Source: Acidithiobacillus sp. (GTDB lineage: Bacteria; Pseudomonadota; Gammaproteobacteria; Acidithiobacillales; Acidithiobacillaceae). From it: a DNA stretch of 35,414 nucleotides. The position numbers and the translations under genes were made by a program. The notes below the pieces were generated by a model. It had not been told where the DNA came from. It did not search any database and saw only the letters and a list, made by a program, of their open reading frames with translations. Positions 8,305 through 16,113 of the stretch are shown here, piece by piece; within the stretch, counting starts at the first letter, position 1; each line of letters starts with the position of its first letter. The stretch lies in contig NZ_JAGDWX010000015.1 of assembly GCF_023256195.1 (NCBI RefSeq), positions 1 to 35,414 on the forward strand, read 5' to 3'.

Positions 8305-9944
8305 GGCTGCGCTCTCGACTGCCTGCGCTCCAGCTCCTCATAACTCCGCCAGGCAGCCACGCGACGCTGCGACCAAGCCAAGCCTGGGCTACCGCTTTCT
8401 GCCCAGAGACCCGCCTGCTGCAGGAGTGCCTGCGGCGTGTCGTTCTGCGCCGTGCTTTTGCTCCCATACACGTAGAGTGCTGCACGATACTGCCCAATGC
8501 GCTCCAACACACTGGCGACAGCGTCCCGCAGCCCCGGTGCCGGGTGTAAGGTATCGCCCACCAAAAGAGCGCGTAAGGCTGCAATGCGATCATGGTCGAT
8601 GAGCATCCATAGCAGATTGCTCTGCGCTATTTCGTCTTCGGGGTTGAGGCGCAAGACCTCGGCGTAAGCGCGACCGGCACGATCGTAATCCCCCTGGGAG
8701 CTTGCCCATTGCCCCACGGCCATCCAGTACGCGGGATAGTTGCGGATACCATCGGGGTCTTTGGGTGGGATCTCTTGCAGCAGGGTGCCGAGTTTATGCC
8801 ACTCCTGTGCGACGCCGGCGTAGTAGACGGCCTCAAAGTAGAAAAGCGGTAGGTGGTAGCGATGCCAGCCTTGCTCCGCGACATGCATGGCCGCCCGGGC
8901 GTTTTCCTTCCCGCTCAGCAGGACCAAGCGTTGCAGATCGTACTGGCTGGCAGCTCCGAGTAAATACAAGGTTTTCTCTGCCGCAAAGGCGGCTCGGTCG
9001 TTGTGTATTTCCCAGGCGAGCAAGGCATAGAGCTGCCAGAAGGGGACATCGTCAAGATTTGCCGAGGCGCGCGCCTGCTCAAGGGCCTGAAAGGCAAGAC
9101 GATAGTTACCCTGCATCGACAACAGTCGCGCCTCTTCCACCGCAAGGTGCGGAGTCGATCCGTAGAGTTGCACGCTGCGCTGCAGAGCCGCCAGGCTCTG
9201 GTGCACCTGTCCCAGTTGGTAGCTGAGGTATGCTTTTTGTTCGAGAAGATAGCGACGCGGGCCGCCGCGCCGTAGGGCAGCATCGATATCGGCCAAGGCT
9301 TTATCGGGCTCTCCCAACTCGCCGTAGGCAAAAATCAGCGCCTTCCAATCGGTGTCACCGAGGGTACCGGCGCGAGCAGCGGGGCTGAGAAGCTGGACCA
9401 CCAGATCCGGGCGCGACAAGCCCACCGCGAGGGTAACGGCCTGGCGGGTGGCCGCTGCGTCCCCATGTTGGGCGAGCCAAGTCCATTGGGTCAAGGCCTG
9501 ATCCCGCTGTCCCAGCCACAAAGAGACCTGGATCAGTCGCTGGCGCCATCGGCGATCCTCTGGACGTTGCAGAACCGCTGTATACGCTAAGCGATAGGCC
9601 TCCTGCAAGCGATGGGTCTCTAAAAAGGCGCGGTAAGCCAGATCATAAAGCTGGGCGGAGTACGCACTGGGGAAGGGTTGCACCGCAATGGGCGGCTTGT
9701 ACCAAGAAGGAGAAACGCCGCCCTGGTCCAGATATGCCATGCCCTTGCCCGTCTTCTGACTCTGCTGCAGATCCGCCGCAAAGGCATTGGCATCTTTTTT
9801 GTGCTTCAGGTAGTTGGCTCGCCACTGGGCGTCCTCGGCGGCGAGGCTTCCAGGTGCCTTCCACCAATCTTGTGGAACGCTGGGACTGGCGTGCGCCAGT
9901 ACCGGTAAACAGAGCCAGCAGAGTATAGTGGTCGCTCGCTTCAT
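8301..9944 (-). CDS. PelB segment 2: exported periplasmic TPR protein
   Basis: This 547-residue protein has a clear cleavable signal peptide (MKRATTILCWLCLPVLAHA, cut after AHA). It is otherwise almost all helical, with many TPR-like units such as LGEPDKALADIDAALRRGG, LGQVHQSLAALQRSVQLYG and QGDYDRAGRAYAEVLRLNPEDE. No barrel strands or membrane helices are visible. By position and content it equals the middle TPR solenoid of PelB, which in Pseudomonas binds PelA and guides the cationic polymer. The ATG overlaps the stop of segment 1 as ATGA and is preceded by AGGGA at a good distance. It is therefore read as a separate, newly initiated chain. Confidence 0.82.
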   Translation of the reverse strand: MKRATTILCWLCLPVLAHASPSVPQDWWKAPGSLAAEDAQWRANYLKHKKDANAFAADLQQSQKTGKGMAYLDQGGVSPSWYKPPIAVQPFPSAYSAQLYDLAYRAFLETHRLQEAYRLAYTAVLQRPEDRRWRQRLIQVSLWLGQRDQALTQWTWLAQHGDAAATRQAVTLAVGLSRPDLVVQLLSPAARAGTLGDTDWKALIFAYGELGEPDKALADIDAALRRGGPRRYLLEQKAYLSYQLGQVHQSLAALQRSVQLYGSTPHLAVEEARLLSMQGNYRLAFQALEQARASANLDDVPFWQLYALLAWEIHNDRAAFAAEKTLYLLGAASQYDLQRLVLLSGKENARAAMHVAEQGWHRYHLPLFYFEAVYYAGVAQEWHKLGTLLQEIPPKDPDGIRNYPAYWMAVGQWASSQGDYDRAGRAYAEVLRLNPEDEIAQSNLLWMLIDHDRIAALRALLVGDTLHPAPGLRDAVASVLERIGQYRAALYVYGSKSTAQNDTPQALLQQAGLWAESGSPGLAWSQRRVAAWRSYEELERRQSRAQP

Positions 9945-10801
9945 GAGGATTTCCCTGCCTGTTCTGGTCGCAGGAGCTCGCTATGCAGCCATTGTGCCGC
10001 CAAAGCCGGCTGCCCCGCTGCCATGGCGAGTCGGGACATGAAGAGGACCACTTGGCGATCCTGCCAAAGCTCCGGCCTGCGGGCGAGCAGTACCTGGCAA
10101 CGAGTCAGGGCAACGGCGGCACCTGCTCCACCCTGCAGCCACTGCCCGCCCTGAAAAAGGAGGGCTTTCTGCCGCGCCGGATCGGGGGTTTTCGCCGCCA
10201 GATCGAGCAAGATCTGTCCCGCTGCAGCGGCATCTCCGCCAGCCGCCAAAGCCTTGGCCGCCTGCCACTGGCCCTGCATGGAAAAGCTTGGATCGGCTTT
10301 GGCGGCTGCAATCCAAAACTTGGCGCTCAGTCGGTACGCGCCGACGGCAAAGGCATCTTTGGCCAATGAGCGCAGTTCTGGGGGCGTCCAGCCCCCAAGC
10401 TGCAGCAGGCCATCCAGCAAGGGAAGCAGTCCGGCCTCCGCTCGCTGACGTGCTGGCGACTGGGGAGGGATGGCGAGGGCCTGGGTGCGGGCAATCCGCC
10501 ACTGGAGCAGCTTCGCCTGACGATAGAGGGGATTTTTCGGATTCTTCAGAATGGGAGCGAGCTGCTCTTCGGCCGCGCGGTACTGCCCACTCTGCAGCAT
10601 CAAGGCCGCACTCTGGATTTGCGCGCGGGCATCACCGGCGGACTCGCTGAAGGCCAGGCGCCCATGCCAGCCATACTGCCAAGCTACCGCGAAAATTACG
10701 GCAACGACCAGCACGCCGAACAAAAGAAGGCTTGCCGGTCGAAAGAGGCGCATACGCACCTCGACATCGGGCTCAGGGGCAATGGACATCAATGCGAGCA
10801 T
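9941..10801 (-). CDS. PelB segment 1: membrane-anchored TPR protein
   Basis: Up to 286 residues. One strong hydrophobic helix (LLLFGVLVVAVIFAVAW, about residues 26-42) follows basic residues and has no cleavage site, so it looks like an inner-membrane anchor with a periplasmic C-terminus. The rest is Ala/Leu/Gln-rich helix with TPR spacing (LQSGQYRAAEEQLAPIL, LAMAAGQPALAAQWL). It corresponds to the N-terminal part of PelB. The first ATG (10801) overlaps the pelA end by 29 bases. ATGs at 10789 and 10753 are alternatives, the last lying outside pelA, and no Shine-Dalgarno sequence decides. No catalytic motif is present, as expected for a scaffold. Confidence 0.75.
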   Translation of the reverse strand: MLALMSIAPEPDVEVRMRLFRPASLLLFGVLVVAVIFAVAWQYGWHGRLAFSESAGDARAQIQSAALMLQSGQYRAAEEQLAPILKNPKNPLYRQAKLLQWRIARTQALAIPPQSPARQRAEAGLLPLLDGLLQLGGWTPPELRSLAKDAFAVGAYRLSAKFWIAAAKADPSFSMQGQWQAAKALAAGGDAAAAGQILLDLAAKTPDPARQKALLFQGGQWLQGGAGAAVALTRCQVLLARRPELWQDRQVVLFMSRLAMAAGQPALAAQWLHSELLRPEQAGKSS

Positions 10802-13589
10802 GGTGCGCAGGACTCTGCACTTGGCCGGAACCAGTCACGGTAGCGGCTTTGCCATTGACACGGACTTGGCAGGCCTGGACATTGGCGAGTTGTAGCTGCA
10901 ACGGCACGGTACCGAGCAACCGCGCAGAAAAGCCATGGTTATTCTGCTGGTAGTCGGCAATGGCCGCATTGGCGCTTACGATAAATGGTTCTTTTGGCGG
11001 CGTGGACTGCAGGGCAAGATATACGGAATCCTGGCCGTCCATGTGTACATACCAGCGACCGTTGGGTGTGGCATCATAGCCGGCTATTCCCTGGCTCTTG
11101 TGCAGGTCGGGATAACCCAGCTCTTTGGGCATCCGCAATTCTTGCAGGGCCTGGGCGCCACCAATCCAAAAACCATCTCCCTGACGAGCTATGCGTATGG
11201 TAAAGAAGTTGTTGGCGATCTTCGCGTAATCGGCGACGAAAACAGGGGTAATGGATTGCTTCAGCACCCAGTCGTAGACCTTTTCCAGCGCAGAGAGAGA
11301 CGCGAGCTTTGTCGCTGTATACCAGTGGGTATAGATATCGATGGGCTTCAACCGATGCGGCTTATTGGTCATCTCGAAGGTTTGAATGACATTGATGTAC
11401 CCCCAATAAGGGCCGTGCCACTGGTTGGTGAAGTAGTCTTCATTGGCATCGGGGGCAAAGACCTGCAACCATTTGCCGCGGAAAATGCCGATGGGCGGAA
11501 CAGCGGTAATGCTGGGGTCTTTCTTGCTGATGTAACTGGCACCGCCATTGATGTTTTCCAGCCCCGCTTGGTAGGCCAAGCCTACCACCTGGGCGTCGGG
11601 TTCGCAGTCACCCGACCATTGATCGATCACCACCTGCTTGCCCGGTGGCGCCAAATGCTTGTCGATCCATTTGGCCGCTCCCACCGCCTCCATATACGGG
11701 CTGAACTTGTACCCCGGTACTGGCAGATTGATACCCGGGAAATTCTTTCCCGCCTCGATAGCAGGCCAGTTGAAGGGGTGCGACCACATGTGCGAGCCAA
11801 TCTCGACATAGGGCAAACGGAAAATCTCACGAGCCACTTGGGTACCCAAGGGCGCAAGGGCGGGATAGAGCCCGCGATCTCCCGGCAAGAGGTCGCCAAC
11901 GATGATGGAACCGGTGAAAGGCAGCTGGTATTTTTTGAGAATCCGGTCCATGTAGACCTGACCGGCAATATGATAAGGGGGGAAGTCAGCGCGGCTCACA
12001 AAACCATCGCCATCGGTGTGGGCCATAAAGAGACGCCGACCACTCTCGGTGGTGGTATCCGGCACGGGCATCTCGGGCAGACGAAACGCTTTCCGATAGA
12101 GGGTGAAGGGGTCAATCAGCCAACGAGTATCTTTGTTGGGCAGGGTCGTGATGATATACGGACTGAGCGCGTAGCCGCCCCAAGGCGTAATGGCCGCGGC
12201 ATCTTCGCGGGCACCACTGCTATCTTGCAGTTGCAGCCACACCTGGCTCCCTGCCGGGGCTTTGGTAGCGAGAAAGTCTCGCGGGTTCGGGGTGATGGAC
12301 ATCTCGTAGTTCATTGGCGTCGCAGCGTGCAAGAGACGCACGGACGCCGTGTCAACGGAGCTGGGCGCGGCCATCCCCAACGCCTGAAATGCCTTGGCGT
12401 CGAGGTCGTTTTGGAAATCTCCCAGCAGCAGGATGGGAATTCCCTGCGCCTTGGCTGCAAGGATCCAGTTGGAAAGCGCGGCGACATCATCCACCGGGTC
12501 TCCGTCGCTCCAGAAGATAACCCCCGCATATTCCCCCGGAACTGGGGCGGGCGGCATACCTTGGGACAGACGCCGGAATTCCGGGATGTAGCCAAGATAT
12601 TCCAGAGGCATGACGCCGTTAGCGAAGGGGGTGCTGTACTGTTCTGGCTGGGTGCTGTTGTAGAGAATCAGCACCTTACGCGGCATGGGCTCGCGTAGCC
12701 CAGCGCCAACTGCCGTGAGTTCGGGATTGCTGACATAGGGAATGAAACCCGCTTGGCGGATCCGTTCTGCATCTTCCCACCAACCCTTCCGGTTCAGGGA
12801 CGTCGGCATATAATCGACGACGATCACTGGTAGCCCATAGCCCTGCGCTTTGTGTAGCTCCCGTACCAAGGCCGTGCGCTCCGCCTCCGGGACTTGAGTA
12901 TAACGGTGATCTGCCTGACTCCAACTCTGATACAAGGACTCCGCCAGCACTCCAACAAGATCCTGATGGATCTGCGGGAGCACCGCAAAGCCGCGATTGG
13001 CGATGAGCTTGGCATTGGGATGTGCGGCCTTGATGGCCTGAATCAGGTCCACCAGCCCCTGTTCTTGCGCGCCGCGCGCTGCACCCTGGGTAACGGACTC
13101 ATACGAATCCAGGGTATCGAGAAAAAATCCGCGGTAGCCCTGTGCCCAGATGGGGTCGACTACCTGCTGCAGCAAATACGTTCGGCAACTGGCCTTGGCC
13201 AAATCGATGATCTTACCGCCCCAATGGGGATTGCTACCCAAAACACAGTCGGTTGGCAACTGTGCATAGCGGGAGTCACCGGGGACCGTCTCACCGACAC
13301 TGACATAGGAAAAGACTTGCTGTCCGGGAAAATCGCTGGGCAGACGCTGCTCGCCCGGATTGACGATGAGCCAGTCGAAGTCGTGAAAGGCCACCGGAAC
13401 CGGCCCCGAACCATAGTAGAGGCCGACACTGGGCAGCGCATTCTGGGGTGCCGCCCAGAGCAAGGGCGTCCAAGAACAAAGCACCAAGATTGTCAAAAGA
13501 GAAAGCCAACGCCGTGTGATCAATGCCAACCCTCGTATATCTTCAAAAGGACATGCAGACCCTAAACGACGTTTTCTCATAAATCGCAC
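10773..13589 (-). CDS. pelA: PelA, periplasmic Pel deacetylase and glycoside hydrolase
   Basis: This 938-residue exported protein has two enzymatic parts. The N-terminal GH166 hydrolase carries FFLDTLDSY (Asp158) and VLAESLY (Glu217), matching the known Pseudomonas PelA catalytic region around Glu218. A linking domain follows (VLILYNSTQPE onwards). The C-terminal polysaccharide deacetylase has HTDGDGF (Asp526, Asp528) and EIGSHMWSHPF with His600 and His604, positions equal to the Pseudomonas metal ligands. PelA removes acetyl groups from Pel and can cut it. The start is uncertain: GTG at 13589 or ATG at 13580, neither with a good ribosome-binding site. The signal peptide's hydrophobic core starts only near residue 28 (cleavage near LWA-APQ), so the n-region is long. 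This is the first gene of the operon. Confidence 0.94.
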   Translation of the reverse strand: MRFMRKRRLGSACPFEDIRGLALITRRWLSLLTILVLCSWTPLLWAAPQNALPSVGLYYGSGPVPVAFHDFDWLIVNPGEQRLPSDFPGQQVFSYVSVGETVPGDSRYAQLPTDCVLGSNPHWGGKIIDLAKASCRTYLLQQVVDPIWAQGYRGFFLDTLDSYESVTQGAARGAQEQGLVDLIQAIKAAHPNAKLIANRGFAVLPQIHQDLVGVLAESLYQSWSQADHRYTQVPEAERTALVRELHKAQGYGLPVIVVDYMPTSLNRKGWWEDAERIRQAGFIPYVSNPELTAVGAGLREPMPRKVLILYNSTQPEQYSTPFANGVMPLEYLGYIPEFRRLSQGMPPAPVPGEYAGVIFWSDGDPVDDVAALSNWILAAKAQGIPILLLGDFQNDLDAKAFQALGMAAPSSVDTASVRLLHAATPMNYEMSITPNPRDFLATKAPAGSQVWLQLQDSSGAREDAAAITPWGGYALSPYIITTLPNKDTRWLIDPFTLYRKAFRLPEMPVPDTTTESGRRLFMAHTDGDGFVSRADFPPYHIAGQVYMDRILKKYQLPFTGSIIVGDLLPGDRGLYPALAPLGTQVAREIFRLPYVEIGSHMWSHPFNWPAIEAGKNFPGINLPVPGYKFSPYMEAVGAAKWIDKHLAPPGKQVVIDQWSGDCEPDAQVVGLAYQAGLENINGGASYISKKDPSITAVPPIGIFRGKWLQVFAPDANEDYFTNQWHGPYWGYINVIQTFEMTNKPHRLKPIDIYTHWYTATKLASLSALEKVYDWVLKQSITPVFVADYAKIANNFFTIRIARQGDGFWIGGAQALQELRMPKELGYPDLHKSQGIAGYDATPNGRWYVHMDGQDSVYLALQSTPPKEPFIVSANAAIADYQQNNHGFSARLLGTVPLQLQLANVQACQVRVNGKAATVTGSGQVQSPAHHARIDVHCP

Positions 13590-13666
13590 TAGAAATAGCG
13601 GCAGATTTCAACCAAACCCAAGTCTGCTAACAGCCTGTCCCGGCCACAGCCGAGCCTATCCATCAG

Positions 13667-13695
13667 AGAATACCCCAACTTAACGTCTGTCTCCA
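13667..13695 (-). promoter_or_regulatory. Candidate sigma70-type promoter of the pel operon
   Basis: On the minus strand TGGAGA (13695-13690) and TATTCT (13672-13667) are separated by 17 bases. Each matches its sigma70 consensus in four of six positions. It lies in the 152-base gap between the PhzF-family gene and pelA, about 78 bases before the pelA start, and is the only gap before the long pel run. Such matches occur by chance, and no operator could be recognised around it. Confidence 0.3.
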
Positions 13696-13741
13696 GTCTG
13701 ATTCAGCCGCATCACGCGGTCTCGGCCCGGCGGCCATTCGT

Positions 13742-14551
13742 TCATAGCGCCTCATGGACCTCTGGCAATCGAATCTCTCCCACCATGAAAGTAGCCGCAG
13801 CACCCGTGAGAGTGACGTGATCAAGTGCAACACCACAATGAATTTCACCGCCACGCTGAGAAATCTGCCGCGCATTGAGCATGGTTTTCCCCAGTCTTTT
13901 TGCCCAATACGGGGCAAGTGCGGTGTAGGCCGAGCCAGTAACAGGGTCTTCGGGAACCCCGACTTTCGGTCCAAAGAATCGTGCGACAAAATCGCAGTCT
14001 TTTCCCGGGGCGGTAATGACCACACCGCGCAGATCCAGGCCCAGCAACACAGTCATATCGGGATGGATAGCGCGAATCTGCGCTTCGTCGCGAAAAAGCA
14101 CGACATAGTCGTCGCCCGCCAGCACCGCGAGAGGCTTTTGCCCTAATGCATTTTCCATCAACGGGAGCGTTTCTACTAGATGCAGGGGCCGAAGCGGGAA
14201 ATCCATGGAAATCCGGCCTTCAGGCATTTTTTTGACCCGCAATATGCCACTACGGGTGTCAAAGGCAATCTCGTCTCCAGGAAATCCGCGTTCCTGAAAG
14301 AGCACATGTGCTGTTGCCAAGGTGGCATGGCCGCACAAATCTACTTCAACAGCTGGTGTGAACCAGCGTAAATAGAAGGTACCGGAGCTTTTCGCCGGGA
14401 CATAAAAGGCGGTCTCGGAGAGGTGGTTTTCTTCTGCAATGGCTTGCATCACTGCCTCGGGAAGCCATTGGTCCAGAGGAACAACGGCCGCCGGATTACC
14501 GGAAAAAACCTGACGACTAAAGGCATCGATTTGGTACTGCATCAGCTTCAT
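13742..14551 (-). CDS. PhzF-family isomerase/epimerase-like protein
   Basis: This 269-residue protein has the whole PhzF pattern. YQIDAF, SGNPAAV and HLSETAF with Glu46 (equal to PhzF catalytic Glu45) come early. VDLCGHATLATAHVL follows near the end of the first lobe, and EDPVTGSA lies in the second lobe. The family folds like diaminopimelate epimerase. Only a few members make phenazines, and most, such as YddE-like proteins, have unknown substrates, so no phenazine role is implied. There are no other phz genes here. The ATG at 14551 has AAGGG eight bases ahead. A GTG at 14560 is in frame. It follows the damaged acetyltransferase gene by five bases, so the two were probably co-transcribed. 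Confidence 0.88.
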   Translation of the reverse strand: MKLMQYQIDAFSRQVFSGNPAAVVPLDQWLPEAVMQAIAEENHLSETAFYVPAKSSGTFYLRWFTPAVEVDLCGHATLATAHVLFQERGFPGDEIAFDTRSGILRVKKMPEGRISMDFPLRPLHLVETLPLMENALGQKPLAVLAGDDYVVLFRDEAQIRAIHPDMTVLLGLDLRGVVITAPGKDCDFVARFFGPKVGVPEDPVTGSAYTALAPYWAKRLGKTMLNARQISQRGGEIHCGVALDHVTLTGAAATFMVGEIRLPEVHEAL

Positions 14552-14556
14552 GGTAT

Positions 14557-15060
14557 TCACCCTTTGAGGAATCGCATCACTTTTACCTCGACCACATAAT
14601 TGGGATCCATTCGAACAGCCTCTGGAGCCATTACGAAATCCGAAAAGCCAAGCGAACGGTACAGAGCTCGCACCCGCTGGTTTTGCTCCAGAGCGGTCAG
14701 ATGAGTGTATCGTAAATCATCGATGTCTCGTGTCCGGGAGAGTGCCCCTTGTAACAGCGACTTACCGAAGCCACGGCCAGCCGACTTCTGCGTAACGAAC
14801 ATGCGGAAAAGTGGCGTCTTGTGCCGCAACTTCACACCGCGATCCCGCTCCAAACTGACAATTCCGACCCGTGCATGTTTCTCGAAAACACCCAAGGTGA
14901 AGCTGGCTTCCTCTCCTCGCGTGGGAATCCCTGCGGGGACATCGTTTCCTGTGGCCATGCAGAAATATTGTCCATATGGTTGCAAGACATCCCGCCAGAG
15001 TAAACTTTAAGCAGCATCGTCATCCTGCCGTAATTCTCGAATGAGGGGTGCACAGATCAT
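14557..15060 (-). pseudogene. GNAT acetyltransferase interrupted by an early in-frame stop
   Basis: An ATG at 15060 has AAGGG seven bases upstream and starts MICAPLIRELRQDDDAA, the usual GNAT opening (IRxLxxDD). Codon 18 is TAA (15009-15007). The same frame then continues with SLLWRDVLQPYG and the rest of a GNAT fold, including FRMFVTQKSAGRGFGKSLL, the acetyl-CoA loop, and NQRVRALYRSLGF. With the stop read through, length would be 167 residues, normal for the family. Translation could restart at the ATG at 14985 to give 142 residues without the first strand and helix. I therefore call it a nonsense-mutated gene. A base error at 15007-15009 is the alternative. Confidence 0.7.
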
Positions 15061-15182
15061 TTCTTTGCCCTTATCTGAGCGCGCAAATACGCAGCGTTCT
15101 AGACCATACCGACCCTATAACTGAATGGTTGCATGCAAATTCTCTCCCGGTTTTACAACTCAGGACATTAATCAGGTAAGCA

Positions 15183-15425
15183 TTACGCTACGCTTTCATT
15201 GCTGATATTGTCAGCAGTCCGATTGGGAAATGATATCTCCAAGACAACACATCTCACATCTGCCTTAAATGGCCCACGAAATTCTCCCGCTGGCCTACTG
15301 GCATAGTGTCCCGATTCCAGCCACATATCGAATGCCGCATCGTGGAGACGGCCACTGATAATAAAACACCTCCTCAGGGTATTGGTGTGCCCCCCGAAGC
15401 TGTTGTATCGGCATCGGGAAGACAC
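15183..15425 (-). pseudogene. Fragment resembling the C-terminal part of a metallo-beta-lactamase-fold cyclic-nucleotide phosphodiesterase
   Basis: The open frame ends with VVLEISFPNR followed by TADNISNESVA and a stop. This resembles the EVSFPN segment of class II cAMP phosphodiesterases of the metallo-beta-lactamase fold, preceded there by a strand-helix like IISGRLHDAAFDMWLESG. No zinc-binding HxHxDH motif lies upstream in any minus frame, and the usual C-terminal continuation is lacking, so at best this is a remnant. AGGAGG at 15374-15369 lies within it, but no normal start codon follows at the right distance in this frame. The resemblance is from memory of the family and is weak. Confidence 0.3.
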
Positions 15426-15571
15426 TACGCCAATTTGGTGTATTCGCCAGAAATCGGATCTGGCACCACGCGCAGTTCGTCGGCCATCTGTTCAAGCTCC
15501 CTGATGGGTGTCCGGCGTCCCTTCCCGGATGGACCCAGGGCTCTACCGTATGTAACCGTAGATTTGATCAC
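15425..15571 (-). CDS. Small ORF (48 aa) behind a perfect Shine-Dalgarno sequence
   Basis: A GTG at 15571 is preceded by AGGAGG (15583-15578) with a six-base spacer, the best ribosome-binding site in this stretch. The frame gives 48 residues ending in TAG at 15427-15425. The second half is acidic/amphipathic (RELEQMADELRVVPDPISGEY) and the first half basic. I do not recognise a family. It could be a small regulatory protein or antitoxin-like partner, or the start of a longer gene lost by mutation, since the region downstream looks decayed. The next frame opens exactly at its stop, at GTG 15425. Confidence 0.4.
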   Translation of the reverse strand: MIKSTVTYGRALGPSGKGRRTPIRELEQMADELRVVPDPISGEYTKLA

Positions 15572-16113
15572 TCGTTTCCTCCTGTGTAGAACGAACTAGA
15601 TTGAGGGAAGTATATAGAATGCAGCAGAAAGTTCTTGCGTAACTAGCCGAATATGTAGGTTATCGTTGCTATTAGTGCGTAAATACAATAAAAAACATCT
15701 ATTTATTGGCCACCAAAAATCGTGGGTCCTAATTGACCGATAGGGACCGTCAAGAACACGGTCTGTTCTGGTGATACCATTTGCTTTCCGCTGCTGAATG
15801 TCCGCTTCCAGTCTTGAGCCGTCGTTCAGGTCGACCCCAAACACCCCTACTTATCAAAGGCTATCCCAACGGGATAGCCGTTTCCAGCCTTCAACAGCTG
15901 CTCCACCGGACAAAATGATCCACTGGAGACTTGATGACAACACTTGCCAGAGCAATGCCACATCCATGACCAAAACCCCATGGTACAAGCTGCAGGCCGT
16001 AGACGCCCTGCGGGTTCGCGTCCTGTATATGTGCCATTCCACCACCCGACGCCGCACACAAGTACAGTCAACAACCAGGGAATATGTTCGGCATTCCACG
16101 GTGAGCACCGAGT
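15572..16113. other. AT-richer intergenic stretch without a recognisable gene
   Basis: About 540 bases separate the 48-residue ORF from the TPR-like gene. The part from about 15600 to 15720 is visibly AT-rich compared with the rest of the window. Short open frames exist on both strands (for example minus 15844-15596 and plus 15798-16163), but none has a convincing ribosome-binding site, domain or codon pattern. The one clear structure is the hairpin at 15859-15879. The composition suggests acquired or decaying DNA. No transposase, inverted terminal repeats or target duplication were seen. Confidence 0.5.
15856..15883. terminator. Perfect 9-bp hairpin, probable bidirectional terminator
   Basis: GGCTATCCC (15859-15867) pairs perfectly with GGGATAGCC (15871-15879) around a three-base loop. 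An A-run precedes it and GTTT follows on the plus strand, and TTT follows on the minus strand. It lies 235 bases after the stop of the minus-strand TPR-like gene, so it may end that transcript. The T-runs are short, so an attenuator, a REP-like element or protein binding to the inverted repeat remain possible. Confidence 0.5.

Noticed and set aside
6790-10801. The split pelB as a simple frameshift or sequencing error
   Set aside because: Each downstream part starts with its own signal peptide at an ATGA junction, and one has a well-placed ribosome-binding site. A random frameshift would not create these.
10935-12698. 587-residue open frame on the plus strand
   Set aside because: It is antisense to pelA, which has full catalytic motifs. 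Long antisense frames are expected in GC-rich coding DNA, and no domain is visible.
13742-14551. PhzF as a sign of phenazine synthesis
   Set aside because: No other phz genes are present, and most PhzF-family members have other or unknown roles.
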